DNA of 64,000 nucleotides from positions 1 through 64,000 of the IMG/VR virus record IMGVR_UViG_3300005841_000032; one strand, written 5' to 3'. The notes below the pieces were generated by a model that saw only the letters and a list, made by a program, of their open reading frames with translations, was not told the DNA's origin and searched no databases. The DNA comes from a virus. Position 1 is the first letter of the stretch; each line of letters starts with the position of its first letter. This document shows, in pieces, positions 8,126 through 15,212 of this stretch. The position numbers and the translations under genes were made by a program.

Positions 8126-8587
8126 TTATTTTTTATCGCTATTGACTTTGAGTGCTCCGGCGGCTATCTTATAAACTTCCTTATCGCCAAACACCATCTC
8201 ATCGTGATCTGAACGTCGGCTTAGCTTTTGAATACTCTCCAGTGCTTCGCGTAGACGCTTGATTTCATTCCTATTTGCTTGCGCTATAGTTACGGCTTCT
8301 TCGAAGTCTGAGCGTAGACGCTGGTTCTCAGTGTTTTTGCTTAGAAGTTCGGACTCTAGCCATGCGGTTGATTTTTTATATGCTTCGTCTCGCCCTTTGC
8401 TGTCTCTCAAAAGTCGTTCGTACATTTCTGAGATTTGTCTACAATAACGCTCAGCCATTATTATACGGTCATTTTCAAACCAATGTAATTTAGCTTTGTG
8501 TTCTTTACTTACTTCTTCTGCTTTGACTTTTAGTTGCTTGACTAATTTATTTAATTCGTCAAATCCGTTTAAATCTGGTGTATTCAT
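8126..8587 (-). CDS. Hypothetical coiled-coil protein (153 aa)
   Basis: Long heptad-rich helices over most of the length and a C-terminal RLREALESIQ...KIAAGALK resembling the end of the gene downstream. It has somewhat higher G+C than its neighbours, e.g. in the ELLSKNTENQRLRSDFEEA region. Function unknown. Confidence 0.6.
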   Translation of the reverse strand: MNTPDLNGFDELNKLVKQLKVKAEEVSKEHKAKLHWFENDRIIMAERYCRQISEMYERLLRDSKGRDEAYKKSTAWLESELLSKNTENQRLRSDFEEAVTIAQANRNEIKRLREALESIQKLSRRSDHDEMVFGDKEVYKIAAGALKVNSDKK

Positions 8588-8724
8588 GTTTTATTTCTCT
8601 TTACTATGTTTAACGCAAATGTATAAGATTCGGATGAAGTTTTTAAAGAAATTTTTTAACTATTTTGAGCAATATACTCAAGAATTGCTTGAGATTCTTC
8701 TTTCGCTCTTCCATGCACACCTGA

Positions 8725-8817
8725 TTAATTGATGAAATCTTCGATCTTAAAATACAAACTGTCTTTCTCTTCTGAGTTAAGAAGGTCAATAAGGATTGCG
8801 ATGTTTGGAGCATTCAT
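8725..8817 (-). CDS. Very small ORF (30 aa)
   Basis: ATG at 8817 gives MNAPNIAILIDLLNSEEKDS..., ending TAA at 8725. It fits the gap between two genes on the coding strand and has normal amino-acid use, but is too short to be certain. The rest of 8588-8724 shows no convincing gene, only a 20-codon frame starting with GTG. Confidence 0.35.
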   Translation of the reverse strand: MNAPNIAILIDLLNSEEKDSLYFKIEDFIN

Positions 8818-8829
8818 ATATTCGTTTGT

Positions 8830-9078
8830 TTAAAATTCTATCAATCTTTTGTACTCAGAAATACCAACTTCAGTTAGCCAACAAGTTTCTTCGCCCTTAG
8901 TAGTATTATCTACCCCCGCTAACCCTTTTTTAACAAGAGAACCAAGATAACCTTTATCTTCTACTGTTTCAGTGCAACCCCAAACTACATCGGATAAATC
9001 ACCGTCTCTATATTCAGATTCAGCAATTTTGCGAAGCATTCTAAATTCACCTTGTGTTAAATTAGTCATTGGTTTCAT
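8830..9078 (-). CDS. Small winged-helix-like protein (82 aa)
   Basis: ATG at 9078 (MKPMTNLTQGEFRMLRKIAE) is preferred to a TTG eight codons earlier. The arrangement of a helix (EFRMLRKIAESEY), a recognition-like segment (GYLGSLVKKGLAGV) and a wing (TCWLTEVGISEYKRL) suggests a MarR-like DNA-binding fold. Probably a regulator; targets unknown. Confidence 0.5.
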   Translation of the reverse strand: MKPMTNLTQGEFRMLRKIAESEYRDGDLSDVVWGCTETVEDKGYLGSLVKKGLAGVDNTTKGEETCWLTEVGISEYKRLIEF

Positions 9079-9149
9079 ATTTCTTGCTGTTTTGATATAC
9101 AATTATACGGCGATTCCGATTCCAAAGCAATACTTTTTACAAATATTTT

Positions 9150-9186
9150 TTAAAATAAAATAGGCAAGCCTTTCGACCTGCCTATT
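9150..9186 (-). terminator. Rho-independent terminator after the 9207-9659 gene
   Basis: An 8-bp stem, AATAGGCA (9159-9166) with TGCCTATT (9179-9186), is followed on the minus strand by TTTTATTTT. It lies directly downstream of the gene ending at 9207. Confidence 0.75.
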
Positions 9187-9206
9187 CTGACTAAAATTAG
9201 GGCTTT

Positions 9207-9659
9207 TTAGTCCAAATGAGCCACCCCTTCTACTTTGCTGAACTTAATCCCCGGCACCTGATAGAGGTACAATTGGAGCCTTTTAGCGGTCATTAAAGGA
9301 TATTTCTCTTTTACCCGCTCAATAATATGGTCAAAGGTAATAGTCTTTGTTCCGTGGCCCTTAGATTGCTCAAAATAGCCTTTAAGGAAGTCAAATATGC
9401 CTATGTTGACCCTTTGGTGTTTTTTTAAACGAGGGCGGGTTATCGGGTTGACTTTAACCATTTCCCTTCTTTCTTCACCATTTACGACCTCTTCCTTACT
9501 TACCTCCATTTTCACGCCGTTGATCGTGTTACCCTTTACCTCATAGATTGCCTTTGTGAGATTCAAGGAATGACGGTCTCTTAAATACTCCCTCAGCACC
9601 TCAAAGAGTTCAAGACGATTCAATTCTGCGTTTCCTACTGTTTTCAATTCTGTTTTCAT
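9207..9659 (-). CDS. Hypothetical protein (150 aa)
   Basis: ATG at 9659 (MKTELKTVGNAELNRLELFE) is preferred to an earlier start. The C-terminal part (KTITFDHIIERVKEKYPLMTAKRLQLYLYQVPG) is helical and could be DNA-binding. It is alone between a structured intergenic region and a terminator, so it is probably its own transcription unit. It has higher G+C than most neighbours. No family recognised. Confidence 0.55.
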   Translation of the reverse strand: MKTELKTVGNAELNRLELFEVLREYLRDRHSLNLTKAIYEVKGNTINGVKMEVSKEEVVNGEERREMVKVNPITRPRLKKHQRVNIGIFDFLKGYFEQSKGHGTKTITFDHIIERVKEKYPLMTAKRLQLYLYQVPGIKFSKVEGVAHLD

Positions 9660-9729
9660 TTTTGTTTGTTTTTGTTTCCAGACTTTTAACAAACCTTATG
9701 CCATTACGCTAAACCCTCATAGGAATGCG

Positions 9730-9826
9730 AGAATTAATTTCTGTTAAACGATCTTTACTTGAGTGTGTGGAACTTAGGGTAAAAATTTGGACGCCTTAGA
9801 AATTAATTCTACATTTATTACACACT
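9730..9826. repeat. Interleaved inverted repeats in an intergenic region
   Basis: A perfect 13-bp inverted repeat, AGAATTAATTTCT (9730-9742) and AGAAATTAATTCT (9798-9810), is interleaved with AGTGTGT (9762-9768) and ACACACT (9820-9826). AACCCTCAT occurs as a direct copy on both sides. This could be a protein-binding site or regulatory RNA structure, or part of a replication origin. Function is not shown by sequence alone. Confidence 0.6.
9786..9817 (+). promoter_or_regulatory. Bacteroidetes-type promoter candidate, plus strand
   Basis: TTTG at 9786-9789, a 20-base spacer, then TACATTTA at 9810-9817. This closely matches the -33 TTTG / -7 TAnnTTTG pattern. It faces the plus-strand RNA candidate that ends in a strong terminator at 9962. 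Confidence 0.5.
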
Positions 9827-9962
9827 AACCCTCATTTTATGATTTATGTTTTATGGTCGGCAAAAAACATTACATTTCAGGTTGGCAAGGAAGTAGAAGT
9901 ATGGGATATGAAATTTGTAATGTTCAACAATTAATTGAGAGGGCTTCGGCCCTTTCTTTTTT
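9823..9962 (+). ncRNA. Small-RNA candidate on the plus strand
   Basis: It lies between a promoter-like sequence and a strong terminator. Inside is a long hairpin: AACATTACATTTCA (9866-9879) pairs with TGAAATTTGTAATGTT (9909-9924), 14 pairs with a 2-nt bulge. A short frame starting ATGGTCGGC overlaps it but would run through the terminator, so a non-coding RNA is more likely. It opposes the general minus-strand transcription and might act as an antisense or regulatory RNA. The class is not recognised. Confidence 0.45.
9937..9962 (+). terminator. Rho-independent terminator with TTCG tetraloop
   Basis: GAGAGGGC-TTCG-GCCCTTTC, an 8-bp stem with one G-T pair, is followed by TTTTTT on the plus strand. 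The minus strand has no U-run after the stem, so the terminator works only for plus-strand transcription. Confidence 0.85.
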
Positions 9963-10024
9963 ATATGCTTTTGCTTTCAATATAACTACACTGTTGCCTT
10001 TTATATCTTATAACGTATAAAAAG

Positions 10025-10408
10025 CTATATAACTCTTCTGGATACAAGGAAAGAGCAAAGAGAATCGCAATCCAGATTCCAAACGTAACTATTTTCCAGC
10101 CTTATTGTTTTAACTCCTATTGATTTCAAGTAAATCTCTTTTCGGCTATCCTGTTCTTTTTGCTTTTTCTTGTTGTGAGACTTTCCATCTAGTTCAATAG
10201 TCGTATTTGATTCATGGAAATAGAAATCAGAAATAAAGAATGCTTCGTCTTTGTACCACCCTTTCTGAAAATTCATTTTGAATTTAAATCTATATTTCTT
10301 TTTCAATTGACTTATTAGTTTCTTAAACTGTTTTTCTGTAGCTGTAATATTCTGTCTTAGTTCTTTTTCATATTGCTTGCCTACTTCTAACTTTTTTCTA
10401 TTGATCAT
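10025..10408 (-). CDS. DUF559/Vsr-like PD-(D/E)XK nuclease
   Basis: 127 aa. An N-terminal basic helical part is followed by the nuclease core: FISDFYFHESNTTIELDGKSHN, then QEQDSRKEIYLKSIGVKTIRLEN. The acidic residues in SDF and ELDGKSH match the DUF559/EDxHD fold, which includes Vsr repair enzymes and some phage homing endonucleases. It lies right next to the structured non-coding region 10490-10873, as a homing nuclease beside its RNA element might. Activity is inferred from the motif only. Confidence 0.75.
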   Translation of the reverse strand: MINRKKLEVGKQYEKELRQNITATEKQFKKLISQLKKKYRFKFKMNFQKGWYKDEAFFISDFYFHESNTTIELDGKSHNKKKQKEQDSRKEIYLKSIGVKTIRLENSYVWNLDCDSLCSFLVSRRVI

Positions 10409-10489
10409 TATTATATTAGAATCTTATTTTAGTTATTAAAGATACCTATAAGATTATTTAAGTATTTAGTAGTGTATTTCCTTGTGTTA

Positions 10490-10873
10490 TATAATTAGTG
10501 AATTGGGTAAAGCACGCCCCGTACTAAGTCTTTCAACATAGGGACGTTGCTATTTGTTGGTTAATTATAGAACCCTACTTGTCGAACGTATTAACCCGTC
10601 CGTCTACTCTTGCCTGTTCGGTTCCTTTCTAAGCACCACGGCTTTGCTTTAAGTAGATGCACCACAGTAACAAATTGTTTTATACTAGCAATAATCGCTG
10701 CTGTACGGCTGCGTCCTACGACCAATTAAAGCTAGTTATTCAAAAAAAAGAAAAACCTCATCGGTTCCCGCTTTTTTTGAAAGATTGCTTAGGTCTTTTT
10801 TAGAAAGTTAGAAAGGAAAGAAACCGAATGAGGTTAATATTTTCAAAACTAACTGCTAAAATACCTAAGCAAA
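10490..10873 (-). ncRNA. Structured non-coding RNA candidate (about 380 nt)
   Basis: No protein frame is supported here. Bases 10501-10740 have 104 G+C of 240 (43%), against about 20-28% just to the right, a usual sign of structured RNA in AT-rich genomes. Two long pairings interleave: AACCTCATCGGTT (10754-10766) with AACCGAATGAGGTT (10822-10835), and TTGCTTAGGT (10785-10794) with ACCTAAGCAA (10863-10872), giving a pseudoknot layout. Shorter pairs exist, e.g. TAGGG/CCCTA, ACGTT/AACGT and ACTAGC/GCTAGT. Strand is inferred from a promoter-like sequence at 10876. tmRNA, RNase P and group II domain V signatures were not found. Confidence 0.5.
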
Positions 10874-10875
10874 CG

Positions 10876-10910
10876 TAAAAATACAACTTATTAATTTATC
10901 TTTTTCAAAA
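10876..10910 (-). promoter_or_regulatory. Promoter candidate for the structured RNA
   Basis: On the minus strand TTTTG (10906-10910) is followed after 22 bases by TATTTTTA (10876-10883). This fits the Bacteroidetes -33/-7 pattern and shares the GTATTTTTA core with other sites in the window. Transcription would begin close to 10870, at the first paired element of the RNA candidate. Confidence 0.45.
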
Positions 10911-10938
10911 TAGTTGTATTTAAATTAAATGAATTTGA

Positions 10939-10998
10939 GATTTAATGTTTAAGGCGACTTTGATTTGACCTTAGTCGAACATGCCTGAGTGTTAAATC
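10939..10998. other. Long imperfect hairpin downstream of the T5orf172 gene
   Basis: Nested pairs: GATTTAA (10939-10945) with TTAAATC (10992-10998), AGG with CCT, and CGACT (10955-10959) with AGTCG (10972-10976). No clear U-run follows on the minus strand. It may be a weak terminator, an RNA-processing site or part of the neighbouring RNA element. Confidence 0.45.
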
Positions 10999-11014
10999 TT
11001 TTAATTGTGAAAGT

Positions 11015-11560
11015 TTATTTGATTCCTATGATCTTTTTAATTGCTTTATCTATCTGTTCGACTGTCAAACCATACATCCACTCACCTCTAACTCTGAATT
11101 TATCAAGGTAACGATGTACCGCATGTTCCTCTTGAATGGAGCCGACAAATTTCTTTAAAAGCTTAATTGTAGGCTTCTGCGCTTGGAGCGTGTATTCGCG
11201 ATGGGAAGGTGATTTGCTAAAACCCACTTTATAGTAACCGGGAAGTGAAGCGTCTTCCATTATATAAATAAATCCTTGTTTACTTTTTATATCTCCATTT
11301 AATCCAATTGGTATATATCGTAGGATTCTTTTATTTTCTTCATTATATACTTGTTCAATGTAAATAAGCTTTAAAAGTTTATTCAGTAGAGTAGGCAGAG
11401 AGGCAATGTTTATATTTAGAGCCTTAGCAATTTGCGAGTCGGTCTCAATGAAGTTGCCAGACTCATCGATATTTTGCTGTATGTAACAAAGCAAAAGAGC
11501 TTCGATAATCGTAAGCTCTTTATAATATTCTGATAAAGGCGTTTGGATTTTAATTTCCAT
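11015..11560 (-). CDS. Winged-helix plus T5orf172 (GIY-YIG superfamily) protein
   Basis: ATG at 11560 overlaps the upstream stop as TGATG and is preferred to a TTG just before. The N-terminal 80 residues look like a winged helix (LLLCYIQQNI...TDSQIAKALNINIASLPTLLNKLLKL). The C-terminal part (GFIYIMEDASLPGYYKVGFS ... EEHAVHRYLDKFRVRGEWM) matches the T5orf172/MUG113 domain, a GIY-YIG relative common in phage proteins. Likely DNA-binding; nuclease activity is possible but not shown. Confidence 0.8.
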   Translation of the reverse strand: MEIKIQTPLSEYYKELTIIEALLLCYIQQNIDESGNFIETDSQIAKALNINIASLPTLLNKLLKLIYIEQVYNEENKRILRYIPIGLNGDIKSKQGFIYIMEDASLPGYYKVGFSKSPSHREYTLQAQKPTIKLLKKFVGSIQEEHAVHRYLDKFRVRGEWMYGLTVEQIDKAIKKIIGIK

Positions 11561-11793
11561 CAATAATGCTCTTTTCTATTTAAGCGGTGTTCTGTAAGTC
11601 TATTATTAATTTTTTCTAATCTAATAAGCAAATCTTCTATTTTTTTAGGAACTTCTTCGCCGACATAAAATATAGTTGAATAATTATCTAATTGAAGATA
11701 AATTTCTTTATTTGCATTTGCTGTTCTTAATGCTGTATTTTCCGCAATTAAATCTTGATATTCTTTAAGCGGCATCGTAATAGTTTTTTCCAT
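11560..11793 (-). CDS. Hypothetical protein (77 aa)
   Basis: Starts MEKTITMPLKEYQDLIAENTALR, a form often seen in phage coiled-coil proteins. It is coupled to the T5orf172 gene by a 1-nt overlap. No recognised domain. Confidence 0.6.
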   Translation of the reverse strand: MEKTITMPLKEYQDLIAENTALRTANANKEIYLQLDNYSTIFYVGEEVPKKIEDLLIRLEKINNRLTEHRLNRKEHY

Positions 11794-11807
11794 TTTTATC
11801 TTATTTT

Positions 11808-11891
11808 TTAATCTTCGTAAATTTTTTTGACTAGTAAATAGCCAAAAGCAAAACTAATAATCAGTACAAATATGATCACTAAATTAAACAT
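11808..11891 (-). CDS. Very small membrane protein (27 aa)
   Basis: The ATG at 11891 overlaps the upstream TAA as TAATG. The peptide is almost entirely one hydrophobic helix (MFNLVIIFVLIISFAFGYLL) with a basic tail. The tight coupling supports a real gene. Function unknown. Confidence 0.5.
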   Translation of the reverse strand: MFNLVIIFVLIISFAFGYLLVKKIYED

Positions 11892-12187
11892 TATACCTTA
11901 TAAAAATAATCTTTAAACGTATGCTGCTTAAATCCTTCTATTTCAATAGGCGCCCAAATAAGAATGTTGGAGGATTTGCTGCATGTTAATTTACCTTCCT
12001 TAACAAGAGATTTAAGAAGCAATCTGGTTTTATTGCAAGTAAGACCTAAATGTTCAGCTATGCGAGGCGTTCCCATCCACTTCCAATAGTATTCATCTTT
12101 ATTACCCGTAATCTTTTCATAATGTTTTACGCGAAATAAAAAATCGCGTTTCATGAATGCGATTGCTTCTTCTTTCAGTTCTTTCAT
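11891..12187 (-). CDS. Winged-helix DNA-binding protein (98 aa)
   Basis: The motif TPRIAEHLGLTCNKTRLLLKSLVKEGKLTC is a helix-turn-helix with a following wing, as in small phage regulators. The start abuts the zinc-ribbon gene (shared base at 12187). Probably a transcription regulator; target unknown. Confidence 0.65.
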   Translation of the reverse strand: MKELKEEAIAFMKRDFLFRVKHYEKITGNKDEYYWKWMGTPRIAEHLGLTCNKTRLLLKSLVKEGKLTCSKSSNILIWAPIEIEGFKQHTFKDYFYKV

Positions 12188-12561
12188 TATCGCATCTTTT
12201 CGTGGTCCTTAAATTTTGTTCCCTTATACTTTCTTTCAAAGTATGGCTTCATTTGTGGGTCAGGGTGATTAGGCAATATTTCATTTTTGAAATGATGCTT
12301 GGAGCGGATGCCTAGCTTCTTTTGCTTATCTTTCAAGAGAATTTTTTCAGGAACAAAAGTGCCACCAAGAACCCCCATTAATTCGGGAACTCCCTGTTTA
12401 GGTGCAATAAATTTAACAGATGATGAACATTTGGGGCAAGTAAGTTTTTTATTTCCTTTCTCTTTATACTCGTTTTCAGGAGATTTTATAACAGTAGTAA
12501 ATTCAGCAACGTAAAATTTGAACTTACATGCATTACATTGAAAGTTTTTAGGTTTCTTCAT
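12187..12561 (-). CDS. Zinc-ribbon protein (124 aa)
   Basis: ATG at 12561 overlaps the upstream TGA as ATGA, which favours it over a start two codons earlier. Two CxxC pairs (CNAC near residue 9, CPKC near residue 42) form a zinc ribbon at the N terminus. The C terminus is basic and Lys-rich (ILLKDKQKKLGIRSKHHFK). It may bind nucleic acid or a polymerase. Family not named with confidence. Confidence 0.65.
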   Translation of the reverse strand: MKKPKNFQCNACKFKFYVAEFTTVIKSPENEYKEKGNKKLTCPKCSSSVKFIAPKQGVPELMGVLGGTFVPEKILLKDKQKKLGIRSKHHFKNEILPNHPDPQMKPYFERKYKGTKFKDHEKMR

Positions 12562-13130
12562 AGGCAAATATCTAATTTTTTTATTTCTTCTGATAAAGAC
12601 TCATAGTCTGATTTTAAGTATACAGAAGAAATAGATTTCATAAATTCTTCATCGTATTCATCAGCGGTTACTAACATGCCGTAAACTTTAATATCAAACC
12701 ATTTTAGTTGATCTGTAATTTGTTTTACGCCTTGTTTGTAATCAGGTTGACCATCAGATACAATAATAATGATTTTACGAAATCCGGGTCTGCCGTTATT
12801 TACTAATTCATTAACGGCCAATTGTAAGCCGTCAACCATATTAGTTGAACCAGAAGAGTGATAAATATTAGAAATGGCAACTTGTAAAGATTTCTTGTCA
12901 TTTGAAAGAGGTGAATCTAAAACGGCATTAGTGGCAAATGTGACTACTCCTATCTTTACAGTCTCTTCGCTTAATTTGACTTTGTTTAATAATGATAGAA
13001 AAGACTTCTTCATGTATTCCTCATGCCCATTAACTGAAGCAGAAAAGTCCCCCACAATTAAAATATCAATTTGTAAACAGGGATTTTCAGGAGTGATAAG
13101 GATACAAAGAAGAAATAATAAGACTTTCAT
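12558..13130 (-). CDS. VWA-domain protein with N-terminal hydrophobic segment
   Basis: 190 aa. Residues 1-18 are hydrophobic and may be a signal peptide or anchor. The von Willebrand A fold follows: MIDAS motif DFSAS (Asp28, Ser30, Ser32), the threonine in GSTNMVDGL, and the aspartate in IIVSDGQPD. Such domains bind protein partners through a metal ion. It is coupled to a sigma factor gene upstream and a zinc ribbon downstream by 4-nt overlaps. VWA proteins are unusual among phage regulatory genes, and no partner ATPase lies next to it. Confidence 0.85.
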   Translation of the reverse strand: MKVLLFLLCILITPENPCLQIDILIVGDFSASVNGHEEYMKKSFLSLLNKVKLSEETVKIGVVTFATNAVLDSPLSNDKKSLQVAISNIYHSSGSTNMVDGLQLAVNELVNNGRPGFRKIIIIVSDGQPDYKQGVKQITDQLKWFDIKVYGMLVTADEYDEEFMKSISSVYLKSDYESLSEEIKKLDICL

Positions 13131-13996
13131 AAATATTCTCTTAATTGATCAATATTTTTTAATGCCTTTAATCTTTTTAAAACGCGCGGCTTGAATTTGG
13201 CCACATCCTTACTTTTCATTTTTAATTTTCCAGCTATATTGTCTGTTTGTTGATGATCTTCACCATTTAACCCAAACATAAAAATGAAAATGTCATATTC
13301 GCGTTGACTTAATTGATACAGGAACTTATTCAGATCGAAAGCTAGTGAGCCCTCGATATCCTCTGCATCTATTCCTAATTCATTGTTGCTTAATACATCT
13401 TCAAGGGTATCTTCATTATCATGTTCCTTGCTACTTCCTATGCCGTCTTGCAATGATGGATTATAACCGGCGTGAAGAACGGCTTCAATAATATCATCTT
13501 CATTTAAATCTTGATATCGTTCACATATATCATCTACATTTGGATACCGTTGTAATTTTTGTTCAAGTTCTGAAATGATCTTTTTAATTTTTGTAACAAG
13601 GGCTTCGCGGTTAGCAGGTAATTGAATGGTACGAACATTATAGTCAAATGATGAAATGATGCGTTTTCGAATCCACCATACAGCATATGAAAAGAATTTC
13701 CATTCCTTTCTAACATCAAATCTATAAGCAGCTTCTATGAGACCATCATTGCCTTCGCTGATAAGATCAAGTAATGGAACACCACCGCCTTGATATTTCT
13801 TAGCAACTGATATAACGAATTTGACATTGGCTTTGACTAATTTATCAAGTGAGGAAACATCATTTGTTTTTTGAATCTTGGCAATGAGTATCTTTTCGTC
13901 CGCTTTACTCAGTGGCTCATAATCTCTTATTTCATTAAAGAAACGATTTAGATTATCGTTATAGACGTCAGCCGTTATTTTTCGGGATATTTTCAT
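13127..13996 (-). CDS. Sigma-70 family RNA polymerase sigma factor
   Basis: 289 aa. Region 1.2 is LSKADEKILIAKIQ, and region 2 is LVKANVKFVISVAKKYQGGG, LLDLISEGNDGLIEAAYRFD and FFSYAVWWIRKRI, close to primary sigma factors. Region 3 (LPANREALVTKIKKI) follows. Region 4 is recognisable but diverged (LSQREYDIFIFMFGLNGED ... DNIAGKLKMKSKDVAKF). It would direct host RNA polymerase to phage promoters, perhaps to the GTATTTTTAA sites found here, which is an inference. Confidence 0.92.
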   Translation of the reverse strand: MKISRKITADVYNDNLNRFFNEIRDYEPLSKADEKILIAKIQKTNDVSSLDKLVKANVKFVISVAKKYQGGGVPLLDLISEGNDGLIEAAYRFDVRKEWKFFSYAVWWIRKRIISSFDYNVRTIQLPANREALVTKIKKIISELEQKLQRYPNVDDICERYQDLNEDDIIEAVLHAGYNPSLQDGIGSSKEHDNEDTLEDVLSNNELGIDAEDIEGSLAFDLNKFLYQLSQREYDIFIFMFGLNGEDHQQTDNIAGKLKMKSKDVAKFKPRVLKRLKALKNIDQLREYL

Positions 13997-14427
13997 ACTC
14001 CTTTTTTATAAACTTTAGCTTTCAAATAAACCGTTGTTTCGGGAGTATAATAGCCTTGCGCGTTTACATTTTGTTTCCATATTTCAATACATCCATTATT
14101 CAACATTTCTTTTGCCATTTTTTGTACACGTCTTTCAACTTCCCATTTCACATGAGAACCGTTTTTATCAACTAATACACTTCTTTCATTTTCATTGATA
14201 TATTGTCCAATACTCCACTTACCACCCCAAATATCAGCTTCATCAACGTAACGGAATGAATCAACGTAGTCAATAGCATGATAAGTCTCGTGAACTACAA
14301 ATGGAGGATTTTGGTAAGCAAAGAAATTAGCGATCATATTATGATTTGCCATAAACTTAATAGTATAAGCAATAAATACAATAGTGGCAATTATCACTGC
14401 GAGGAATAGGTAAATGAAATAGATCAT
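13993..14427 (-). CDS. Hypothetical membrane-anchored protein (144 aa)
   Basis: An N-terminal transmembrane helix (residues 1-23, MIYFIYLFLAVIIATIVFIA) precedes a soluble domain with many aromatic and acidic residues. It overlaps the sigma factor gene by 4 nt. Family not recognised. Confidence 0.6.
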   Translation of the reverse strand: MIYFIYLFLAVIIATIVFIAYTIKFMANHNMIANFFAYQNPPFVVHETYHAIDYVDSFRYVDEADIWGGKWSIGQYINENERSVLVDKNGSHVKWEVERRVQKMAKEMLNNGCIEIWKQNVNAQGYYTPETTVYLKAKVYKKGV

Positions 14428-14431
14428 AAAT

Positions 14432-14965
14432 TTAATAGTTACGTCTGCAAAATTCTGCCATTAAACAAGCGTCTACAATTCCGTCACTAGGAACTTTTGA
14501 TCTTTCGGTAGCAAGAAAAGTTTCTTTAGGGAATAACCTTTTTGCGGCTATCAATGACGTTGCTTTGGTATCCACTTTATATTTTGGTGAACCGTCTTTA
14601 TTTGTTTTTCCTTTAACTGGAATTTCAATAGGACGTATTCCCTCCCACATCTGTTTTTGCCAACGTTTAGGAATAACCTTTGTAAAAGGTAATTCGAGTA
14701 CTTGTAGCATTCCGATAATTAAACCATTATTTACTCCGAAGGCAAAGTTTGATTTTGCGGAACTACCAAAAACGCTATGGAGGTCTTCTATGACAACATG
14801 TAATCCTTCATATTTTTCTATTGATTCTACAATTATATCAGATAGAGCTTTCATATCTGCTTCCGTTTCATTATATGGGATTTTTCCATACTTATAAATG
14901 AATTTATCGTGCATAATACAATATGCACCGTCGGAACCTATGTCTATTGCTATACTTATTTTCAT
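14432..14965 (-). CDS. RuvC-like Holliday junction resolvase
   Basis: 177 aa with an RNase H fold. Catalytic acids are visible: Asp8 in AIDIGSDG, Glu60 in VVIEDLHS, and the C-terminal pair Asp161 and Asp165 in SDGIVDACLMAEF. The middle has KRWQKQMWEG and AAKRLFP, as in phage RuvC relatives. It would cut branched DNA during recombination or before packaging, in keeping with the SbcC/SbcD genes nearby. Confidence 0.85.
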   Translation of the reverse strand: MKISIAIDIGSDGAYCIMHDKFIYKYGKIPYNETEADMKALSDIIVESIEKYEGLHVVIEDLHSVFGSSAKSNFAFGVNNGLIIGMLQVLELPFTKVIPKRWQKQMWEGIRPIEIPVKGKTNKDGSPKYKVDTKATSLIAAKRLFPKETFLATERSKVPSDGIVDACLMAEFCRRNY

Positions 14966-14971
14966 GTATGC

Positions 14972-15202
14972 TTATTCGGAAATTTCACCAACTTCTTTTA
15001 ATTCTTTATAATATAATTCACGCTCTTCAACAATTTTAATCACCGCATATCCGACATGAATAGCATCTTCAATACTTAGATTCGGATTTTCTCTCAATTC
15101 CTTCATGGCTGTATAAATTACCTCTACTTCCAACTGATACTTTTTACTTCCACGTAAGCAAAGTAGAATTGCGTTCATGTCGTTTTCCCTTTGATCTTCC
15201 AT
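14972..15202 (-). CDS. Hypothetical protein (76 aa)
   Basis: ATG at 15202 (MEDQRENDMNAILLCLRGSK) is preferred over a start 18 codons earlier that would lie inside the HNH gene. Mostly helical and acidic at the C terminus. No recognised family. Confidence 0.55.
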   Translation of the reverse strand: MEDQRENDMNAILLCLRGSKKYQLEVEVIYTAMKELRENPNLSIEDAIHVGYAVIKIVEERELYYKELKEVGEISE

Positions 15203-15212
15203 AATGTTTGTT

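Noticed and set aside
8640-8724. Short frame of 20 codons starting with GTG
   Set aside because: Too short and overlapping another possible frame; nothing in its position supports one over the other.
9854-10018. Plus-strand frame starting ATGGTCGGC
   Set aside because: It reads through a strong terminator (9937-9962) and its sequence is dominated by the two arms of a hairpin, so a non-coding RNA is more likely. A very short peptide cannot be excluded.
10490-10873. tmRNA, RNase P RNA or group II intron
   Set aside because: No tag-peptide frame, no tRNA-like end, no GAGGAAAGTCC-type core and no good domain V were found. A group I intron is not fully excluded without a covariance search.
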